Assembly: GCA_023213395.1 (NCBI GenBank)
Contig: CM041465.1
Location: forward strand, 224,819,741-224,883,740
Length of the DNA stretch: 64,000 bases
Direction of reading: 5' to 3'
Origin: Cycas panzhihuaensis
Lineage: Eukaryota > Cycadophyta
Part shown: piece after piece, positions 1 to 10,945 of the stretch
Numbering within the stretch: the first letter of the stretch is position 1
Layout: every line of letters begins with the position of its first letter
Notes under the pieces: generated by a model
The model's database searches: none
Told to the model about the DNA's origin: nothing
What the model saw: the letters and a program-made list of their open reading frames with translations, nothing else
Translations under genes and position numbers: made by a program

Positions 1-133
1 TTCACCCCATTGGTTGTTGGATCTTCTTGTAAGATCGGGACTAGTGGTGTTGTTTGAAGGTGGATCTTAAGCGACAAAGCTCTTGAGACTTCCAAGTTAT
101 CTCGCTAGCTTCAAGTGTTACTCAAGTGGAAAG

Positions 134-910
134 ATGGTCGCCATACAAATGCTAAATGCTTGTACCATAAGGCTAATAGGACAAGCTAACTATCAAGAAT
201 GGAAAAGAATCACAAAAATCTCTTGATAATGAATGAGTTCGGGGATATGTTTGGAAGAATCCCCAATCCTACACTTGTGGTTAATGATAATCAACCCGCA
301 CTGTGGATGTTCAACTTGTTCTTTGCATGGGAGGCCAAAGGCGAAATTACTTTGGCATTCATTCGAATGGTTGTGGACATACATGTAGATCAAAATATTT
401 CTTACGCACAATCTTCTAAAGAAGCATGGGACACCTTGTCCTCTTTGTATGAAAGGCGAGATGAAGCTCGCATTTTGATGATAAAAGCTAAATTGTACTC
501 CATTAAATTTGTAAAGCCAATGACGGCATTCATGTCCTCTATTAAGGAGGTTTGTAATGAATTAACTACTTTGGGTAGTCCAAATACAAGAGATGAAATT
601 GTAGCCTCCATCACAAAAGCACTACCAAAGGACTACAATGGCTTCATATCATCAACTACACGAGATGGTTCACTTAGGGGATGACGGTACCAATCAACTT
701 GAAAGCTTATTGCTTCAAGAAGAACAAATTTATGCTAAGGATAATGAAGAACCATCTACATCAGGTGCTTTCACGGCAAAGGCAAAGCCAACTCAAAAAT
801 CTAACACGCATTCACAAAGCGGTTTAGAAATATGAACATTGGATCTTCCAAGACCAATGTCGTTTGCCAATATTGTGGCATTCACAGCCACATTGCACTG
901 AAGTGCGAAA
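134..910 (+). pseudogene. copia gag (capsid and zinc knuckle), alpha copy 1
   Basis: Structural protein that would form the cytoplasmic virus-like particle. The ATG at 134 aligns with the gag start of alpha copy 2 (16801). About 25 codons in, one base is missing near 210-217, so the reading continues in another frame from 199 to 684 (161 codons). That piece carries the UBN2/copia-gag pattern (SKEAWDTLSSLYERRDEAR and SSIKEVCNEL). A second shift follows near 660-684. The nucleocapsid knuckle CX2CX4HX4C is intact at 865-906, in the segment CQYCGIHSHIALKC. The protein is broken, but the assignment is certain from the paralogue. Confidence 0.88.
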
Positions 911-1119
911 GAAGCAAGCAAATCTTCGCATAAGCAGATCGACCACAAGGCCAAAGACAAGACCAGGGGCCAAAAAAGCAGCGGCCCACGCCACAGTTTC
1001 AACAGAGATTCCGGCGGATCGGCGGTTTCCCCTCGACCAAATCGAGGTGCCTATCGAGGAGGTCCACAAGGAGGGTCAAAGAAATGGCTACCAACGCCAT
1101 TATAATCGGTTGCCAATGA

Positions 1120-2430
1120 CGACAGACTATTTTGTGCATTCCAATCATCCAAGGTTGACAACACTTGGATTATCGATTCAGGAGCTACTCGACACATGAC
1201 AGGGAGTGAAGAACTCCTAAGCAACATCAAGGAAGGCAAAGGTCATTTAGTAACCTTTGGAAATGGTGAATCAAATGAGGTTTTGAATAGGCACCATAGC
1301 TCCTTTTCACTCTCCTCAAAACCCTTCCTTATCATTTCCCAACAATGATGCCTACTTCATTTCTTCTATGGAGAAGAATCTGCTCTCTGTTAGCCAGATG
1401 AACAAGCAACACATGAGCGTACTATTCAAAAATGGGAAATGTATCATTCGTGACAAAGATGATCGATTGTAGTCAGAGCCTATGAGGATCAAGGTCTTTA
1501 CAAGTTGGATGCCAATAATATTACTCTTGATTCTGCTTACTCTGGTTTCACATCTTTGTCAAAAATTCGCTTATGGCATCAACGTCTAGGACATTTAAGC
1601 CTAGACAATGCAAGCGATGACATACAAAAGCATGGTGTATGGGCTTCCAAAGATGTATGGCTCAAAATGTCTTTGCAAGCTTGCATAATGGGGACACAAC
1701 ATCGGTGCCTTTTCCTAAAGGCAAAGCATGGCGTGCATCTTATCCTTTGCAATTAGTTCACTCGGACTTGTGTGGACCCATGTCCACCACTCCTTTGGAG
1801 GAGCATTGTACTACATATCCTTTATTGATGACTTCTCTCACAAAGTCCGGGTCTACTTCCTAAAACAAAATCGAAGCCTTCTCCAAATTCAAAGAGTTCA
1901 AGGCGGAAGTAGAAAATGAATCTGGCTACTCAATTGGCACATTAAGGTCAGATAATGGAGGTGAATTCACTTCAAATGAATTCAACCAATTTTGCAAGGA
2001 TAATGGAATTCGGAGACAACTCACGACTCCTCATACTCCTCAAAGAAATGGAGTCTCGAAAGGATGAATAGAACATTGGCTAATAAAGCAAGAACAATGA
2101 TGCATGCAAAAGGGCTTCCAAGAGCTTACTGGGCCGAAGCATTTCAAAGCAATGACCTATGTGTGGCCAATCGAAGTCCCTCTGACCGCATGATCGCCAA
2201 TATCACACACGAGGAGGCATGGTCCGGAAAGAAGCCAACTATCGACCACTTAAGGACATTGAATTGTCTTGCATATATGCACATACCATCAACAAAGAAC
2301 TAAGTTAGACAAACATAGTCTTAAATGCATCTTTGTAGGATATTCAATCCATAGCAAAGCCTACAAATTGTATGATCCATTGGGAGGAAAATACATCTCT
2401 CAAGAGATGTAATCTTTGTTGAGTATGATC
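1120..2430 (+). pseudogene. copia protease and integrase, alpha copy 1
   Basis: The aspartic protease site reads IDSGATRHMTGS, with the catalytic Asp at 1175-1177. The GAG-pre-integrase zinc region follows (LWHQRLGHLSLDN, about 1570-1610), then CIMGTQHR. The integrase core is recognisable (HSDLCGP near 1760, RSDNGGEF near 1948-1970, then the conserved NRTLANKAR segment from 2067). The alpha copy 2 paralogue shows that at least four frame changes separate these blocks. One is at the catalytic Glu region near 2050, where a base is missing before the NRTLANKA motif. The enzymes would process the polyprotein and insert cDNA; neither can be made from this copy. Confidence 0.88.
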
Positions 2431-2748
2431 AAAAGAGTTGGATATGGCACCAATCCAACCCCCATTGACAAAGGGAAAAAGATTGTTGAGGACTTCCTTC
2501 CCTCAATCTTACACACCATGTTCTTCATCTGCACCTTCCATGCCATCTACTTCATCTTCATTTGCTCCACTTGAACCTTCCACTTCATCTTCCGATACTC
2601 CTACACTTAGACCGAAGATATTGAGGTTCAAGCCACATCATTCGGGTTACCTAAATGGTACACTCAAAGCAGTGCAGGATGGTCATATCATTGAAGGAAA
2701 GCGTCCATCAAAGTATCGGCGACAAACAAACTTTGCACTTATGGTGAA

Positions 2749-4230
2749 GTGCTTTCTATTGATGAGCCTACTACCTTTGCGGAGGCTTCACAAAGTGATA
2801 ATTGGAAAGGCGCCATGGATGAAGAGATTCAATCCATCCATAAGAATGGTAGTTGGGACTTGGTCGGAGTGCCTCCACACAAACAGGCAATCAGTTGTAA
2901 ATGGGTCTACAAGACCAAAGTCCATTCTGATGGGACACTCAAGCGTCAGAAAGCAAGACTTGTAGCAAAGGGATTTAAACAACAAGAAGGAATCGATTAC
3001 GAGGAGACCTTTGCACCTGTAGCAAATATGAACACCATCAGACTTCTCTTGGCCCTAGCTGCACAATGCAAATGGGCCGTATATCAGATGGACGTGAAGA
3101 GCGCCTTCCTCAATGGCGATCTTCAAGAGGAGGTATACTTGGAGCAACCTCCTGGTTACAAGGAACAAGGCAAGGAGCATTTGGTATGTCGCCTCAAGAA
3201 GGCTTTGTATGGCTTGAAGCAAGCTCCTAGGGCATGGTATGCAAAAATCGATGAATACTTTTTGAGACATGGGTTTCATCGATCCACATCTCGATCCAAA
3301 CTTGTACATCAAACATGACCATCACCATGTCACTTATATTGCCTTGTATGTAGATGACTTAGTGATCACGGGTGATGACACTAAGCTCATCAATGTTCTC
3401 CAAAATGATTTGAAGAGAAGTTTTGAGATGGTGATCTTGGACTTCTCCATTACTTTCTAGGCTTTGAGGTATGGCGGCACGGGCTATATCTTCATTTCCC
3501 AAGCAAAATATTCTTGGGACATCTTGCGAGATTCAGATGCACGATCGCAAGGCGCCTACACCCATGGAGAACGGCACCAAGCTTTCTCTCAATGAGGAAG
3601 TCGCACAGCCAGATCCCACACTTTACCGTGATTGATTGGGAGTCTCATTTATCTCACCAACACTCTAGGATATTTCATTCTTTGTTGGGATTTGCTCGTT
3701 ACATGTCTCAACCCAATCGGATACCTTTGGAATGCAAGAAGACGCATACTCAAGTATATCAAAGGAACATTGACTTGGACTTGAGTATGTACATAAGGAG
3801 AACTTCACTTTGGAGGGTTCTCGATTACGATTAGGCGGGATGCCGGGATAGCGGAGATCTACCTCGGGTTCTTGTTTTACCCTTGGATCAAGAAATTGTT
3901 TCATGGAGTTGCAAGAAGCAACCAAATGTTACCTTGTCCTCCACCGGCAGAATACAAAGGCTGCGGTAGCGACTTGTGAGGCTATCTGCTCGGATTCTTG
4001 GTGAGCTTGGGTTCAGAAGTGACCCGGCCTTCATTGTGACAATCAAAGTGTCCTCAAGCTAACTAAGAATCACATTTTCCATGCACGGACCAAGCATATT
4101 GAAGTTCACCACCATTTCATCGGGGAGCATGTACGGTGGTGAGATCACACTTCAATATCGACCAACAGAGCAACAGAGCAGATATCTTTACCAAGCCACT
4201 TGGTAGAGACAAATTTGTAAAATTTAGAGA
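2749..4230 (+). pseudogene. copia reverse transcriptase and RNase H, alpha copy 1
   Basis: An open stretch of 189 codons from 2749 carries the start of copia RT: the CKWVYKTK segment, RLVAKGFKQQEGIDYEETF, YQMDVKSAFLNGDL and LYGLKQAPRAWY. After a shift near 3280 the YVDD catalytic motif follows (about 3346-3357). RNase H pieces appear from about 3830, and the DNQS...HARTKHIE...HHHFI segment at about 4040-4130 is near the end. Frames change repeatedly after 3318. The purine tract and 3' LTR follow at once, as expected. RT copies the RNA and RNase H removes it; this copy can do neither. Confidence 0.88.
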
Positions 4231-4446
4231 TGGTCTTGGTGTCAGGCTTAACATTGTAAGCGATGAGGGGGTGTTAAACCTTATGTTTAAATGTTAAGTG
4301 AATGTACATTTATTTTTCATGTAATATATGCACTTTATACTTTAGGGTGACTTATCACTTAAGTGATAAAGTGCACACCCACATTCTTTCTAGTGACTCA
4401 ACGTTGTCACAAAAGGTCAATGGACCCTCATGCACTTGTTTGAATA

Positions 4447-4583
4447 ATCCAAGTGATGTATCTTGGATGTTTGACACTTGTCAAACATCCAAGGCCTTAG
4501 GTGAGGATCCAAGCACTTTTGCTCATGATCCATGTGATGTATCTTGGATGTTTGACACTTGTCAAACATCCAAGGCCTTAGGT
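4447..4583 (+). repeat. tandem duplication of the LTR hairpin module
   Basis: A 56-bp unit occurs at 4447-4502 and again at 4528-4583 with one mismatch and an 81-bp period. Each unit holds the hairpin CTTGGATGTTTGACA / CT / TGTCAAACATCCAAG. The alpha copy 2 LTRs have one unit each, so the duplication is specific to this copy or a subfamily. Confidence 0.9.
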
Positions 4584-4597
4584 CTCTCATTTCACTC

Positions 4598-4605
4598 TAT
4601 ATAAT
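4598..4605 (+). promoter_or_regulatory. LTR TATA box (copia alpha copy 1)
   Basis: TATATAAT lies in the middle of the LTR, just after the hairpin module, and is conserved at 14514-14521 and 21285-21292. This is the expected RNA polymerase II core promoter of the element. Confidence 0.65.
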
Positions 4606-4850
4606 GAGACCTCTTCTCATTGTCTCATATGGAGACTTGGAGTTGTATTGTTATGCTATCGGTTTGCTAATCAAAATTTGTTTTCTTCTTGGGAGGTTGG
4701 ACCAATTCCAACTCCACATATTGGGTATCATTTTCTCTTGCTCCTATATTTCAGTTTATGCTTTTATGCTCTCATGCTTTCATGCATTTATTGTATTGTG
4801 ATTATATTTATGATCTTGGGATCAATGTGGCCTAATGCCCATTGTCAACA

Positions 4851-5008
4851 TTATTTCACTTGATATTCAATCTATTTGGGCTATAAAGTAGTGGGTATTG
4901 TGCTTTTCACTTTAATATTAGATATTATTATTTTATTACCTATGCAAAACCTCTATAAGATAGTCTTGTGTGTAGATATTGTCTATGTTTGAGGTGTGAA
5001 TTTCCCTT
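4851..5008. other. short AT-rich spacer between two copia elements
   Basis: 158 bp between the end of the alpha copy 1 LTR and the TSD of copia D. No ORF or repeat signature is visible. It continues, across copia D, into 10255-10490. Confidence 0.6.
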
Positions 5009-5013
5009 GGAAT

Positions 5014-5299
5014 TGTTAGAATTAATGTTCATATAGGACGAATTTGGGTTATTGAGTTGTCAAGAGTGACAAAAGCCCTTAATAGACTTATGACAAGTGT
5101 TAGGGTGGTTGTGAGTTCTAGTTTGGATCATTACTAATCCTGCTGGTATGTGTATCTGTATAGAGTTATATTGTATAATTTGATGGAGAGTCATTCTTAA
5201 TGAATGAAATCCAATTTTGTATGGTAGACTAATTCTACCTAATTAAACCTATGTTCAGTTTTTGAATTAGTTCCTATTTTTTGATCCATTAAAATTTCA
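5014..5299 (+). repeat. 5' LTR of copia D
   Basis: It starts TGTTAGAATT and ends AAAATTTCA. It aligns along its whole length with 9970-10254, with scattered substitutions and short indels. Divergence is clearly visible by eye, so the insertion is not recent. Confidence 0.93.
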
Positions 5300-5301
5300 T
5301 G

Positions 5302-5315
5302 TGGTATCAAAGCAG
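5302..5315 (+). promoter_or_regulatory. primer-binding site of copia D
   Basis: TGGTATCAAAGCAG starts two bases after the 5' LTR. It matches the initiator-methionine tRNA site TGGTATCAGAGC at 11 of 12 positions, as is usual for plant copia elements. Confidence 0.85.
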
Positions 5316-6690
5316 ATTAGTCATGGGTTGTTGATTAATTCTTCAACTAGTGATTTGTCAAATCAAGCAATTTTGTAAGTATATGTAGGCGAATTTGGTT
5401 AAAACTTTCACCAGTTATGCTATGAAGTTTGTGTTTTTTAGAGATTAAATGACTTATTATTATTATTTTTTTTGAATTTCATGGACGACATAATGGAAAT
5501 GTTGTTTTAGTGAATGAGGGGTCTTTTGTTTGATGTTGGGTTCAATTTTTCAAGTTGGTAAGGGTTTGTGTGGGCTGTTGTCTTGGGTGGATGATTGTGA
5601 GAACATATGACCAAAGTTCAAATTGATTGTTGCTGAGCCATGTCTGGTAGAGACAAATTTGTAGAGGCCATGCGCTAAGTTGGGCAACTAAGATTCCAGA
5701 TGAAGAATGGCCATTAGAAAAAAAGTTGGACAAAACTGTGGAGATCGAATGACATTTACTCTGGAAGTAGACTGAGAGCAAATGCCCAACAAGATAATGC
5801 AATGAAAATGCCAACTGGATAGAGGTAACAAGCGTCGAGTGGACTTGTAAAGAGATGATTAATGGCTTTGTAACAAACTTGTAGAAAAGATGCTGCCCAA
5901 TCATTCAAACATAGAAAGAACGATGAATTAAGCTCATTGTTGCCATGCATAAAATTAGACTCGAACGCCATGAATGCCTAATGCTCATCATCCACAAACA
6001 AAGTGAGGAAGGAAAACGTAGAATGTATAGTAACCAGAGCCAAAACTATGGAAGAATGCTAGACAAATCACCATAGTTGAATGCTAAGATACCATTTGAT
6101 TTGATCGAAGTAAGCAGGTGATGAAGGAGAATCAAATCACTTAGACAATGCTTAATGAAGAATCAAAATGCAAGGCTGAGAAACAACGAAATTCATCATA
6201 GCCATTTTTGGCATATTCAACGTATAATACTTGAAGATAAAGTGTATTTTTTATTTTTGTAATGTTTTGCTACATTAAACAATTTTTTATTTTGTTTTGA
6301 GATTTGGTGAATGGCCCCTTTGTTGTGTGAGCCTCTGGTCATATAGTGGACAGGGTGCTAGTTAATTTTTTGACTCATTGGGCAGTCTGATCTAATTTAT
6401 GAAAGTACATTTTTATAGTACCTTTTCATGTTCTTTCATTTAAGCATGATCGTATGGTGATATTCTAGCTCCTTGCATTGTGTCCGAAGTATTTGTTATT
6501 TTGTCGATGCTCTGCTTAGCGACTGAGAACTCCACAAGTTCATATTGTAATGAAATAGTATGTGTGTTATGTCAAGGCTATTTAACGCCCACCTTTTGTG
6601 TGCTTCTTTTGTGTAAGTTTGTTATTTTACACATTAATCATGGGTGGAAAATCATTATTCTCTTGCTCTAAAAAGCTGCCCTAGAAGATC
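5316..6690 (+). other. leader of copia D without recognisable gag
   Basis: 1.37 kb between the primer site and the zinc knuckle, where leader and capsid should lie. I see no copia capsid pattern in any frame. The stretch 5542-5904 is open on the minus strand for 120 codons, and GCTAAGATACCA at 6083-6094 is the reverse complement of a near match to the tRNA-iMet primer site. Part of this leader may therefore be an antisense piece of another element. 6240-6660 is AT-rich with nothing recognised. Confidence 0.55.
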
Positions 6691-9600
6691 TGTTATCACT
6701 ACAACAAACTAGGTCATGTTAGGAAAAATTGTAGGATGTTGCAAGCTAGTTAATAGCAGCATAAAGATAATTAGCATAGTGTAGTTAGCCAACAAAATAT
6801 GATAGTGCATTAAAAAGGATTAAGTGATGTTTGGTCCATTGAGTTAGGTGCTTCTAGGCACATGATTGAAAGATTTGACTGGTTTAGACACATGTGGGAA
6901 GCAATTGGGTCTTCTGTAACTCTAGGAGACAATATAGTCTTAAATGTTGAGGCCTTAGGGGAGGTCCCATTTATAGCTCCAAATGGAGGAGATTATCACA
7001 TTGATGATGTGTTATATGTGCTAGGACTAAAGAGGAATCTGATTCCAGTTAGTTAGATTGAGGACAATAAAATGAGTGTTCTCTTTATGGGAAGGCCAGT
7101 ATTAGTTATTGTGAAGGGAAAATGATCGTTGAAGGTGTGAGGGAAAGTAGTCTTTATAGGCTCTTTGGTAAGTTCATAAGCCAAAAAGCAGTGATTGCAA
7201 ATGTGTCAAGTAAAATTTAGTTGTGGCATGAGAGATTAGAGCATTTACACTTCCTTGGCCTGCATTTGATGCATAAGTTTAATATGGTGCATAATCTCTC
7301 AAAGTTCAAAGTAGAAAAGGGCATCTGTGAACCCTGCATTTATGGGGAACAACATAGGGAGAAGTTTCCAAAAGGTAAGGCTTGGAGGGCAACTAAAAAG
7401 TTGAACCTAATCCACTCAGATATCTGTGGTCCTATGCCAACCACTTCACTTGGAGGTGAAAGATATTTCTTGACTTTCATTGATGACATTTCAAGGAAGG
7501 TTTGGGTGTATCCCATAAAGGATAAATCTTAGGCTTTCAATATCTTCAAGGAGTTTAAAGCAAAGGTGGAAAGCAAACGTGACCAAAGGGTAAAAATACT
7601 CAAATCAAACAATGGGGGAGAATACACCTCCAATGCCTTTGTCCAATTCTGCAAGGACCATGGCATTAAGAAACAACTGAGGGCAACATGCACTCCATAG
7701 TAGAATGGTGTGGCTGAGAGGATGAATAGGACATTGGTTGAAAAGGCTAAGTCAATGATGAAAACAAAGAATCTCTTAGGCAATTTTTGGGCTAGAGCGA
7801 TTTGTACAACAATGCACCTAAATAACATGAGTGTTACAAAAGCTATATGGAATATGACCCCTAAAGAAGCATGGTCAGGACGAAAACCTACAATGAGCCA
7901 TCTAGGAATCTTTGGAAGCACGATGTATATGCATGTTTCCTAAGAAAAACACCAAAAATTTGATGATAAAAGTTCTAAGTGCATCCTTGTGGGATACAAT
8001 GAAGAAAGCAAACCATATTGAGTATATGAGTTGGCAAACAAAAAAGTATACACAACTTTGGATGTCATCTTCGAAAAGGTTGAAAGATAGGTTACAAATG
8101 AGGATCAACACCTGGACACTTTGAAGATTTGGTAAGACAAAGGAAAACAAATTGAGGAACAACCTAAATCTAGCTCTTTGAGACAACAGTTTGTTGAGCC
8201 AAGTACTAAACTGAAGCAGGAAGAAGTTGAGGAGGAGGAGTATGAAGATGCTTAGGAATCACAACGAGAAATGTAGCTTGAGGTTGCTTCACCTGCTAGG
8301 AAATTTCCTAAATAGTACTTGAAAACCATTGCAGAGGCTCAGTTGCCTGTGATAGAAGGAAAACGAAAGTCAAGGATGAGACTTGATACAATCAATCTAC
8401 TTTCATGGCAGATGTGTTGAATATTGAAGAGACTTTGAGTTTTGAAGAGGCTGACCAGGAGCAAAAATGGAGATCAACAATGGATGCTATGATTCAAGAT
8501 GTTGATTAGAACAAGACTCAGGACTTTGTTGATTTGCTAGTAGGTAAATAGGTGATTAAATATAAATGGATCTATAAGACCAAATTCAGATTCAATGACT
8601 ATAAATAAAAACAAGGCTAGATTGGTAGCCAACGGATTCAAGTAGACAAAAGGGGTCGATTATGATGAGACATTTGCTCTAGTAGCCAAGATGGTAATTA
8701 TTAGATTGATATTGCCGATAGCTGCTAAGTTCAAATGGCAATTACACTAGCTTGATGTCAAAAGTGCCTTCCTTAATGGAGATCTTACGAAGGAAGTATA
8801 TATAGAGCAACCGCCTGGATATGTTGCTAAGGCAAAGAACATTTGGTATTTCACTTGATGAAGACTTTGTATGGCCTAAAGCAGGCTCCAAGAGCTTGGT
8901 ACTCCAAGAACGATTACTACTTTCTAGTTAACAAGTTTGAGAGGTTGCCAACTGATCTAAACCTGTACATCAAGGTTGAAGGAAACTCAATCATCTTTGT
9001 AGTGTTGTATGTAGATGATTTTGTAACCACAGGGAACAATACCTCAAAGGTTGATGACCTGAAGATTGATCTCAAGCAAACATTCGAGATGATAGATCTT
9101 GGATTGCTCCATTACTTTTTGGAAGTGGAAGTATGGCAAAAGCTTGAAAAAATCTTTATTTCACAAGCTAAGTATGCATGGGAAATTTTGAAGAGATTCA
9201 AAATGCAGGAAGCTAAACCTATACCAATCCCCGTGGAGACAAGTTTAAAGTTAATAGCTTTGGATGTTGAGGACCGACTAGATCGCATGATGTTCAAACA
9301 ACTAGTTGGTAGTTTGATCTACTTAACTATGATTAAGCCTACATTTCTTTTACAGTTGGTATGGTATTGAGCTTCATGGTAGAATTGAAGTAGAGCCATT
9401 AGAAAGTTGTAAAGAGGATCTTGAGATATTTGTTGGGGACACTGCACTTTGGATTGGAGTTTAGCCAAAATGACAATTTCCAGTTAGAGGGATATTTAGA
9501 TTTTGATTGGGTTGGATGTGCATATAGCAGAAAGTCCATTTCAGGATATTGCTTTAGTTTGTGTTCTGTTGTAGTCACTTAGAGCAGCAAGAAGCCACCT

Positions 9601-9960
9601 AACGTTGCATTATCTTCTATTGAGGTAGAATATAAAGTTGTTGTTGCAACAACTTGTGAGTCCATCTAGTTAAGATAGGTGCTTGGTGATTTGGGACTTC
9701 ATTAGGATGGGGTGACTACATTGTACTATGACAATCAAAGTGCCTTGAAGATTGCCAAGAATCTAGTGTTCCATGCTTGCACCAAACACATTGAGGTGCA
9801 TCATCATTTCATCTGACAGCAAATCCAGAATGGAGAGGTTGAGCTTCTATACAAACTCATAGAAGAGTAGTTGGCAGATATATTCACCAAACCTTTAGTT
9901 AAAGACAAGTATGACAAATTCAATTGTTGTATCGACATTAAAGCCAATGATATGAACATT
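6691..9960 (+). pseudogene. copia D polyprotein: zinc knuckle, protease, integrase, RT, RNase H
   Basis: Order as in copia. The knuckle at 6691-6732 has its second Cys replaced by Tyr. The protease site is degenerate (SIELGASRHM near 6838, where WIIDSGA is expected), followed by the GD-x-LYV block. Integrase starts LWHERLEHLH (7221) and has CEPCIYGEQH, HSDICGP (7417) and SNNGGEYTSN, where the usual Asp is Asn. The conserved Gln-Gln after the THTP-like block is TAG TAG (7698-7703). RT spans about 8440-9140 with LYGLKQAPRAWY, and YVDD lies near 9009. RNase H runs from about 9480 to 9900. Most stops are TAG at expected Gln codons. Confidence 0.9.
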
Positions 9961-9969
9961 AAGAGGGTG

Positions 9970-10254
9970 TGTTAGAATTAATGTTTATATGGGACAAAAT
10001 TGTGCTGGTTAGTCTTCAAGAGTTACAAAAACATTTAATGGACTTGTGACAAGTGTCAGGTTGGTTACGGGTTCTAGCTTGGACCATTTCTGATCTTGCT
10101 TGTATATGTATATATATAGAGTTGTATTGTATGATTTGATGGAGAGCTATTCTTAATGAGTTAAATCCAAATTTTGATGGTAGACTAATTCTACTTGATT
10201 AAATTTGTGTTCAATTTTTGCATTGTTCCTATTTTTCAATACATTAAAATTTTA
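9970..10254 (+). repeat. 3' LTR of copia D
   Basis: It starts TGTTAGAATT directly after the purine-rich AAGAGGGTG and ends AAAATTTTA. The terminal CA is now TA. TSD GGAAT follows at 10255-10259. Confidence 0.93.
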
Positions 10255-10490
10255 GGAATTCCCATAGAACATGGTTGTGGTGCATTATCCAAGATTGTAG
10301 AATAATTAACATGCTAGATAGTCTTAGTGATCAAACCCAATTAACATGCCAGACAATCTTAATGGTCAAACCCAACTAGAAACACGAGTTGGCACAGGAA
10401 TACAAGTAGGATCTAACATTACAATATATACTCCAAAAGTTTCAAGAAGGAACATAGATAGATTTCAAATCGCAAAACAATCTAATATTA
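10255..10490. other. unassigned DNA with a 35-bp tandem duplication
   Basis: Right-hand continuation of the spacer interrupted by copia D. It holds two adjacent 35-bp units at 10306-10340 and 10341-10375 (TTAACATGCYAGA... to ...TCAAACCCA) with about four differences. No coding match was recognised. It merges into a gypsy pol remnant at about 10490-10530. Confidence 0.6.
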
Positions 10491-10945
10491 CATCGAGGAA
10501 ATATCTTCATCCCTTATACCTTAGCTCTCAATGAGAAGTTCCTACAAGAAGCTTTCATGACACCTCTAACAAGACGCGTAGGCATTGACAAAACGTATCA
10601 CCAAATACATAATACGTTTTTTTGGAAGGAGATGAAAGCAAACATTTACAAATATGTATCAAAATATGACATTTGTCAAAGGAACAAAAGCAAAATAACA
10701 AAATTCTAGGATTACTTCAACCTTTACATGTACTAGAACAAAAGTGGGAAGAGATATCAATGTATTTTATTACAAGTTTACCCAAGTGAGAGGGCAAAGA
10801 CTCGATTTGTGTAGTTGTGGACTGCTTGACTAAATACACACATTTCAGTGGTACGTAATCCATAGAAAAAGCTAGCTAGATCATCGATCTATTTGTTAAG
10901 GAAATTCACAGGCTACATAGTTTTCCAAATGTTATAGTAATGATA
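10491..10945 (+). pseudogene. gypsy C (chromovirus type) integrase, left half
   Basis: In frame, with stops, the stretch reads as gypsy integrase: an EAFHDTP segment, a zinc-binding region ending KYDICQRNK, then LQPLHVLEQKWEEISMYFI and the VVVDCLTKYTHF core around the first catalytic Asp, and HRLHSFPNVIV before the second. The reading breaks off at the left end of gypsy A and resumes at 27938 with the expected next residues. Gypsy C was therefore present first. No gag, RT or 5' LTR of C is recognisable to the left, so C is truncated. Confidence 0.85.

Larger units (their letters stand above)
1..4850 (+). mobile_element. Ty1/copia retrotransposon, family alpha copy 1, 5' part outside window
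   Basis: Gag, protease, integrase, RT and RNase H remnants follow in copia order (integrase before RT) and end at a 3' LTR. The first 130 bases match the end of the leader of the complete alpha copy at 14238-21491, so the 5' LTR and most of the leader lie left of the window. The LTR begins TGTTAAACC after the purine tract ATGAGGGGG (4263-4271) and ends CAACA at 4850. The TSD cannot be checked because the 5' end is missing. Reading frames carry several small indels and stops, so this copy is dead. Confidence 0.93.
4272..4850 (+). repeat. 3' LTR of copia alpha copy 1
   Basis: It starts TGTTAAACC and ends CAACA, 579 bp, and is homologous over most of its length to the LTRs at 14238-14791 and 21009-21491. 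It carries a perfect 18-bp palindrome (4352-4369), two copies of a 15-bp-arm hairpin (4462-4493 and 4543-4574) and a TATA box (4598-4605). Its last 100 bp diverge from the other two LTRs. Confidence 0.9.
5014..10254 (+). mobile_element. complete Ty1/copia element D with TSD GGAAT
   Basis: A 5241-bp element bounded by 286-bp and 285-bp LTRs. The 5-bp duplication GGAAT stands at 5009-5013 and 10255-10259, which proves a single insertion with both ends kept. The primer site TGGTATCAAAGCAG follows the 5' LTR by two bases, and the purine tract AAGAGGGTG precedes the 3' LTR. Zinc knuckle, protease, integrase, RT and RNase H are recognisable but riddled with stops, mostly TAG. No capsid domain was found in the first 1.4 kb. 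Confidence 0.95.

Noticed and set aside
5542-5904. 120-codon minus-strand ORF as a gene
   Set aside because: No domain, no codon support, and it lies in a copia leader; kept only as a hint of an antisense element piece.
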